Shown: one piece after another, positions 59,217-64,000 of the stretch
Numbering within the stretch: position 1 is the first letter of the stretch
Layout: each line of letters starts with the position of its first letter
Source of the DNA: Nymphaea colorata
Taxonomy: Eukaryota > Streptophyta > Magnoliopsida > Nymphaeales > Nymphaeaceae
Assembly (NCBI RefSeq): GCF_008831285.2
Contig: NC_045138.2
Location: 30,227,934-30,291,933 of the forward strand
Direction of reading: 5' to 3'
DNA length: 64,000 nt
Translations under genes and position numbers: made by a program
The notes under the pieces: generated by a model
The model's input: only the letters and a program-made list of their open reading frames with translations
Databases searched by the model: none
What the model was told of the DNA's origin: nothing

Positions 59217-62152
59217 CAACTCTAAACATGCTAATTCTTCTTAGAATTAATGGATTATAATATGCTAAAGTACATGAGGCCAGTTTTATATTTTTCGTCC
59301 AGTCATTTGTCAATTCAATTATTATTTGAAGACAGGTTCACTACTTTTGGCCATTAGAAAGTCATTCGCTGAAAGAATTTGAAAAAATGTGGAAAGATGT
59401 CATTGACAGAGTAGGAGGAGGAAATACTACTTGTACAATTCCAGTCATGTTTGGAAGGTATGGAGAAAATAATTTGAGATCTTTTTCAGAAGATAGTTAA
59501 TAATGTCTTTTTCTTTATTTTGGAGGAAATTCTTTGAAATCTTTTCCAGAAGATAGTTGATAATGTCTTTTCTGTATTTTTTGGTCTATGAGCAGATCAT
59601 TGGCTGTCCCTGAAAGCTGTCATGGTGTAGCAAGGTTCACCTTCGACTATCTTTGTGGCCAGCCGGTAGAAACTTAACATTCCTGTGAAAATGATAGTTA
59701 TAACTAGTTGGCTTTGTGATACGGTTTTAGATCTTAGAATATCATCTTGTTTTTAAACTTTTAAGAGTTCTTAGATAACTGAACATTATCTCACAGATAT
59801 GCTTTCCATTATATGCAGCTTTTGTGTTCGTTCTTATTGCAGCATTAAGTTACTAAACTTTCCTATAGAAGTTATTGTAAATATTGACATCCTATCAACT
59901 TGGTTTGGACCTTGACTTAATGGTTCTTATAACAAGGGCACTTGATATTTCTATATCTTTTACTTGTACTCAGGGTGTTGTTGTTTCTGATTGCTGTGAA
60001 AGGAATTATGGTTATCTTCACATCACATTTTTTTAATCTGATTTTTGTGTCATCAACTCATCATGATGTTAATGCATATACAAGTAAATAGTCTTCATGA
60101 AGCTATTTGGAGTAATGTTATTGATGCATAAATATTTTCAGGTGGGGGCACCAGATTACATAGCAATAGCAAAGAACTATCACACCATTTTTATATCTGA
60201 CATTCCCTCAATGAGTATGCGCATTAGAGACAAGGTAATGCAACCAAAGCAAGTAAACTTTTTTTAATATTCATTAGGGACATGGCCCGATCATTTTACT
60301 TGTAAGAGAAGACATTGTTACATCAGATATTGCTGCTTGCATATGTAGTCTACGATAAAAGTGCAATATAGAGTCTATCCTTAATTACTTTCATAGACAC
60401 ATCTGCCTAGTTAAATGGGTATACACACTCCTGCAGAAGGTATTCAGTGCCATGGGCTTTTATCTATACGAAAAGCCTTTTCTTGGACGTGCATTACATT
60501 TTCCATTTCTAATACTAGGAAACTGCTCCTGGGATGTGAGAATTAGTCTCACTCCCAATGGCATAAAACCCTGTGGCCAGTATCCTACCCCTATGCCTAA
60601 ACTTGCTTAGGCTTGCACTGAAGGTGTTGAATATGTGTTTGAACTATGATTGTTTTTCTGACAGCCAAAGCCCAACCAACTTTGGTTGGGGATAATTTCC
60701 ATATTACATTTCACTCCTTTTGGACATCACTCTGTCTCATAGATAAAATGTGATCTGTTTCTACTAGTAACTTTCATGAAGCATTCCTCAACCTTCCTCT
60801 TCTTTTATAGTATTTCTTTTCTTTTCTTACTTTTTTTGGTAAGTTATTGTCTTCAGCTTTTTTAGTTCCACTGCAGGCTAGAAGATTTATCACGCTCATT
60901 GATGAGTTGTACAACCACCGTTGCTGCCTAATTTGTAGTGCTGCTGCTTCAATTGATGATCTGTTTCAGGGAACTGATGAAGGAACACTGTTTGACTTAG
61001 AAAGGTTCTGCTTTTAGTTGCATATGCTAAATTTTCCAGCTACATGGAGTGTAACTTGTTTTATTGGCTGTCCGTGATCTTATGCATGTTTTTTATCATT
61101 CCTTTAATTGGAGATTCGTACAGGATGGTGGTTAATAGATTTACATGGAAATTTCTAAGGTAAGTTGATTAACTAAAATTGGAATTGAGAGGATTTAATA
61201 AGATTTAAAAATCAAGAAGGTCAACACTTCTATAAATAAGCACTTCTTAGTAGCCTGTCCCTTAAGTAAATATTCAGGAGACTACTCTACCACAACAATG
61301 AAGAGTAATTTTAATTTGTATAAATGCTAGCATTGGAAATCCATATATTTTCACAAGAAAACTTAATTTATTTTTCCATAAGATTTGCTTAAGCCAAGAA
61401 AAGAATTTCCCTGAGGCATTTATCATTGCGCTGAAAGAACTTTTTCCTTACAAGCTAATTAATGTGTATACCCACAAGCTTGAAGTCATGCAGTCTGTCT
61501 AATATTTTCAAACCATTAGAGCCATGTCCTGGTATTCAAATCCTGCTGTTAAGTATAGTATATGCAACCTATGAACATTAACAAACTTATTTTGTTTGTG
61601 TTAGTAATTTGTTACGTAGGAAACATATATTTACTTTCATCCTTGACTGGCATAATGCAGCTTCCAGTTTGAGACTGAAACAGAAGGAGGGAAACTTCGC
61701 CGGGATGTACTGGCAGAAGGAGGTACAGGTGGAAGCTTGGCTCCTACTGGGATTGCTTCACTTCTATCTGGAGAAGAAGAGATGTTTGCATTCCGACGAG
61801 CAGTAACCTGTCTTCCTTTCCCAAAATATTTTTGGTTTTTATTTGGCAAATGGGTGGTTCATTTCTTAGTTTTGGCTAGACAAGTTGCACACACATTTCT
61901 CAGTTCCAGTGATGACTAGTAGGCATGTTCCACACACATTTCTCAATTGCAGTGAATACAACTTCGCTATTCCTCTTATTTACTATAACCTAAGCTTAGG
62001 CCCTCTGTCTTTTCCTTGCACTCAAGTTAATTCCTACTGCATGTGCCTTTGGACATACCTTTTTATATTTTAGGTAGTTTTTGTGTTTTAATTTTGTTAT
62101 TTTCCATGATAGTTAATTCATTTGAACTTCAAATGTGCTTTGTTATTCTCTT

Positions 62153-62203
<51 letters not shown>

Positions 62204-62375
62204 ATAATATTGATTCTAATCACTAAAGTTTAATTCAGATATCATGGCCGATTCTAATGACTAAATTTCTATGCAGATATCACGGTTGGTAGAGATGCAG
62301 ACGCCTATATATATCCAAGGAGTTAGGCATCATCCTTACTTCCTGCTCAATCCTCAAGTGCCTTTTCCTTATTAA
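50502..62375 (+). CDS. AFG1: AFG1-like AAA+ ATPase (LACE1/AFG1L family), predicted mitochondrial
   Basis: 600-residue AAA+ ATPase of the AFG1 family, linked in yeast and animals to turnover of mitochondrially encoded respiratory subunits and quality control at the inner membrane. Start is the first of three tandem ATGs (50502); MMMRRWCRAVVSGSV begins a basic targeting-type peptide. Seen in order: Walker A GNVGTGKT at residues 188-195 (interrupted by intron 4), Walker B LCFDEIQ with the acidic pair at 302-303, sensor ATSNRAP with SNR at 333-335, then DGMQKEIF and the AFG1 C-terminal motifs HYFWPL, FDYLCGQP, DYIAIAKNYHTIFISDIP and GEEEMFAFRRAISRLVEMQT. The 14 exons total 1803 nt, in frame throughout. 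Intron 7 holds a foldback element and intron 8 a tandem duplication. The last 15 residues after VEMQT are poorly conserved, and the real C-terminus may differ (see 62842). Confidence 0.93.
57627..58174. mobile_element. Foldback (long inverted repeat) element in AFG1 intron 7
   Basis: About 548 bp whose two halves are imperfect reverse complements over nearly their whole length. For example gatcatgtacagcacattg (left) pairs with caaatgtgctgtacatggtc (right), and catatttgtgatgcaca pairs with tgtgcatcacaaatatg. The ends aaaggtgct and agcacctct pair; TA on both sides may be a target duplication, which would point to a Stowaway-like (Tc1/mariner) MITE. A GA microsatellite follows immediately (58176-58214). 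Confidence 0.75.
58176..58214. repeat. (GA)n microsatellite
   Basis: Pure GA tract directly after the foldback element in AFG1 intron 7. Confidence 0.95.
58784..59250. repeat. 240-bp tandem duplication spanning the exon 8 / intron 8 junction
   Basis: Copy 1 (58784-59023) begins in the last 12 bases of exon 8 (acggatgctcag), crosses the donor gtgagatag and ends with a long GA tract and aattcttcttagaatta. Copy 2 (59024 to about 59250) repeats this almost perfectly, differing mainly in GA-tract length (58929-58990 against 59170-59216). A second copy of the donor therefore lies at 59036. Confidence 0.95.
62154..62205. repeat. Palindromic compound microsatellite (CA)n(TA)n(TG)n
   Basis: CA repeats, then TA repeats, then TG repeats form one near-perfect palindrome of about 50 bp in AFG1 intron 13; it could extrude as a cruciform. 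Confidence 0.9.
62212..62287 (+). repeat. Short tandem duplication of the exon 14 acceptor
   Basis: gattctaatcactaaagttt...cagatatcatgg (62212-62249) is repeated as gattctaatgactaaatttc...cagatatcacgg (from 62250), offset 38 bp. The second copy contains the acceptor used in my model; use of the first (after 62238) shifts the frame and meets a stop within a few codons. Confidence 0.75.
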
Positions 62376-62841
62376 ATTTCAATTTTAATATTTGAAGTTA
62401 TTTTTTGACCGGCAATTAAGCATCCCATGAGGGATCTGCCTGACGTCAGTTTTCAATGGAAAAAAGAAGAAGACCATGCTACTGTCTAGTGAAGTTGCTG
62501 CTGATGTCTCTCTCTCTCTCATATACACATACACAATCATGCATACGTTTGAACGGATCTATGCACTAATTATTCTATCCGCCTCCACGTGTATTGAGGA
62601 AGCTTTGTTTATCATGTCAGTTGGTCTCGTCACTTTCAATGTACTATAATATTCATGACAAATCTCAACATCATATCTTGTAGGTGTTGGGAGAGCAGAG
62701 GAGTATTTCCTTCTACTGCCCAACAGTGGGCCAAAGCCCTCACGCCTTCCTTTATCTTCTTAGGGTCTTGACATGCTTTTGATGCTTCAGAAAAAGTTGT
62801 TGTTATGGTTCAATTTGTATATCGGTACTCTCTTTTTTCAG

Positions 62842-62934
62842 CACAAGGAGTTGGCGCGTAAGGAATTCAAAAAGAAACTGGCCGCCCCTGTCCCGCCCGC
62901 TCAATGTGCCTTGGAGATATCATATCATGTATAG
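62842..62934 (+). other. AFG1: Possible alternative terminal exon of the AFG1-like gene
   Basis: A strong acceptor (tctcttttttcag) precedes 30 open codons, HKELARKEFKKKLAAPVPPA then ten more residues and TAG. A weak GT donor inside exon 14 (after 62357, caa/gtgcct) joins to it in frame and would give a 625-residue protein with a basic tail instead of 600. Whether it is used is unknown. Confidence 0.35.
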
Positions 62935-64000
62935 TGGGGATGCTAAAGGTGCAAGGGTATTTATTGGACTCAGCTTTAGCACATGAAGGTTAAAATATTG
63001 TATTGTTGAGTATCTAATGGCTAGTCTTCTTTCGCAATATTAGATCTAGTGCAGGATCCATGGCACTTCCTCCAAAGGTCCCGTGCCTATGTGACACAGG
63101 TGTGTGTGGATGTGGTGCATATTAGGGAAAAAACATGACTAAAGGTGTGACGAGTATATATATATATATGTAATATTTAATGAGTTATGATTTTACCAAT
63201 GATTCATAAAGCAAATTAATTGTCACCCACAACCGCATTAGTTCGTGTATGGCAACTTCTTGGAAACGTCCGTGTTACTTAACCCTGTACTTATATTTAG
63301 CGTGGATCTTTTGCCAGGAGAAATCTCCTACATGTGTATTTTTTTTTTCCTTGCACACAAGTGTTTCCGTAAGACCTAAAAGTTTGCAGTTTTGTGTTAT
63401 TGATTTTTGAAAAATTAATATTATAAGTTTCTTCTAATCAAATGAGCTATGTAGCTGAATAACCTTCGAATTCAGATATCCATAAGAAACTTCTACTTTG
63501 ACATGCACAACGTGAGAAATGGTCCAAATTTTTAAGCCCAGACAGACATAGGTCAAACGGGCCAGACTCATTATGTAGCGCGTCTCCAGTTTGATTCGTG
63601 AGGGCTATGCTTCTGTACTCAAAAGGGATGCTGCCTCTCCATGTTGCAAGTAAAAGCACTTGGAGATCTCATCTGCACTTGGAGATCTCATCTCCTGGAA
63701 CCAACACAGCTCTGGATTCTAAGGGCAACAAGAGGAGTGGGGGGTTGCCCTTCGGCTCTCGCTCAAATGGTGGGATTCATCCCTTTGCTCACCTCTAAAC
63801 CTCATTACAGATAACTCTGATTTTTTCTTTCCATGGACGTTTTTCAAACTTGGACAGGATGACAGATAGCATCTTACCCAGTGGCATTATCAAAGAAATA
63901 GCGAGTCCGGCGAATCTGCGTGCGTATCTTATGTCTACAACAGAAATTCAGCCTGCTTAGTTTCAATTATGGGCATGACGATTTGAAAAATAGATCACTC
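62935..64000. other. Terminal region, no gene recognised
   Basis: AT-rich DNA with a perfect 19-bp tandem repeat (gcacttggagatctcatct at 63656-63674 and 63675-63693). Reading frames of up to 70 codons resemble nothing I know. Confidence 0.6.
63656..63693. repeat. Perfect 19-bp tandem repeat
   Basis: gcacttggagatctcatct occurs twice head to tail. Confidence 0.95.

Larger units (their letters stand above)
50502..62375 (+). other. AFG1: AFG1-like gene exon map
   Basis: Coding exons: 1, 50502-50658; 2, 51148-51290; 3, 51375-51508; 4, 52836-52978; 5, 53201-53280; 6, 55342-55599; 7, 56979-57089; 8, 58673-58795; 9, 59336-59457; 10, 59596-59665; 11, 60142-60234; 12, 60877-61004; 13, 61661-61802; 14, 62277-62375 including TAA. 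All introns are GT-AG and phases match. Confidence 0.88.

Noticed and set aside
58822-59244. 140-codon frame with a repeated hydrophobic segment and Glu-Arg repeats
   Set aside because: It is the 240-bp tandem intron duplication with GA microsatellites read as codons.
60440-60640. Similarity between intron text here and 16850-16920 (ccctgtgg...atgcct...taagcctgca)
   Set aside because: Shared words are short and out of consistent order; not enough for a repeat call by eye.

Overview
This is nuclear DNA from a flowering plant. It is AT-rich, with long GT-AG introns, large intergenic spaces, many microsatellites, and degraded or nested transposable elements. All five protein-coding genes I recognise are plant families: a nucleoporin NUP205, a membrane-anchored J-protein, a KT-type sugar-phosphate/phosphate translocator, a PLS-class pentatricopeptide (PPR) protein and an AFG1-like AAA+ ATPase. 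The lineage within angiosperms cannot be fixed from the sequence alone.

Layout. (1) 1-22340, minus strand: the first 27 coding exons (1140 codons, all in frame) of NUP205. The gene runs off the left edge, so its 3' third is missing. Its introns hold most of the transposon debris. Intron 11 (8538-13515) is the richest: several inverted-repeat elements, a Mutator-like element with a 9-bp target duplication, and a copia-type solo LTR carrying a nested TRIM-like miniature retroelement. (2) 22341-29057: about 6.7 kb of intergenic DNA with a WD40-repeat relic. (3) 29058-30122, minus: J-protein, with an intron in its 5' UTR. (4) 30600-36800: intergenic, with a 193-bp tandem duplication. (5) 36808-37875, minus: intronless GC-rich translocator gene. 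(6) 37876-45600: AT-rich intergenic DNA with a 439-bp hAT-type MITE. (7) 45714-48032, plus: intronless PPR gene. (8) 48100-50500: intergenic, with one exon-like piece. (9) 50502-62375, plus: the AFG1-like gene, 14 coding exons (600 codons). (10) 62935-64000: no gene seen.

The genes are ordinary housekeeping genes and do not form a functional cluster. NUP205 builds the nuclear pore inner ring, the J-protein and translocator act in endomembranes, and the PPR and AFG1 proteins are predicted for mitochondria. I found no RNA genes, no CRISPR and nothing that looks like a new multi-gene system. The more interesting observations are the nested retroelements with readable target-site duplications, a recurrent inverted-repeat family, and a tandem duplication that copied an exon-intron junction inside the AFG1-like gene.
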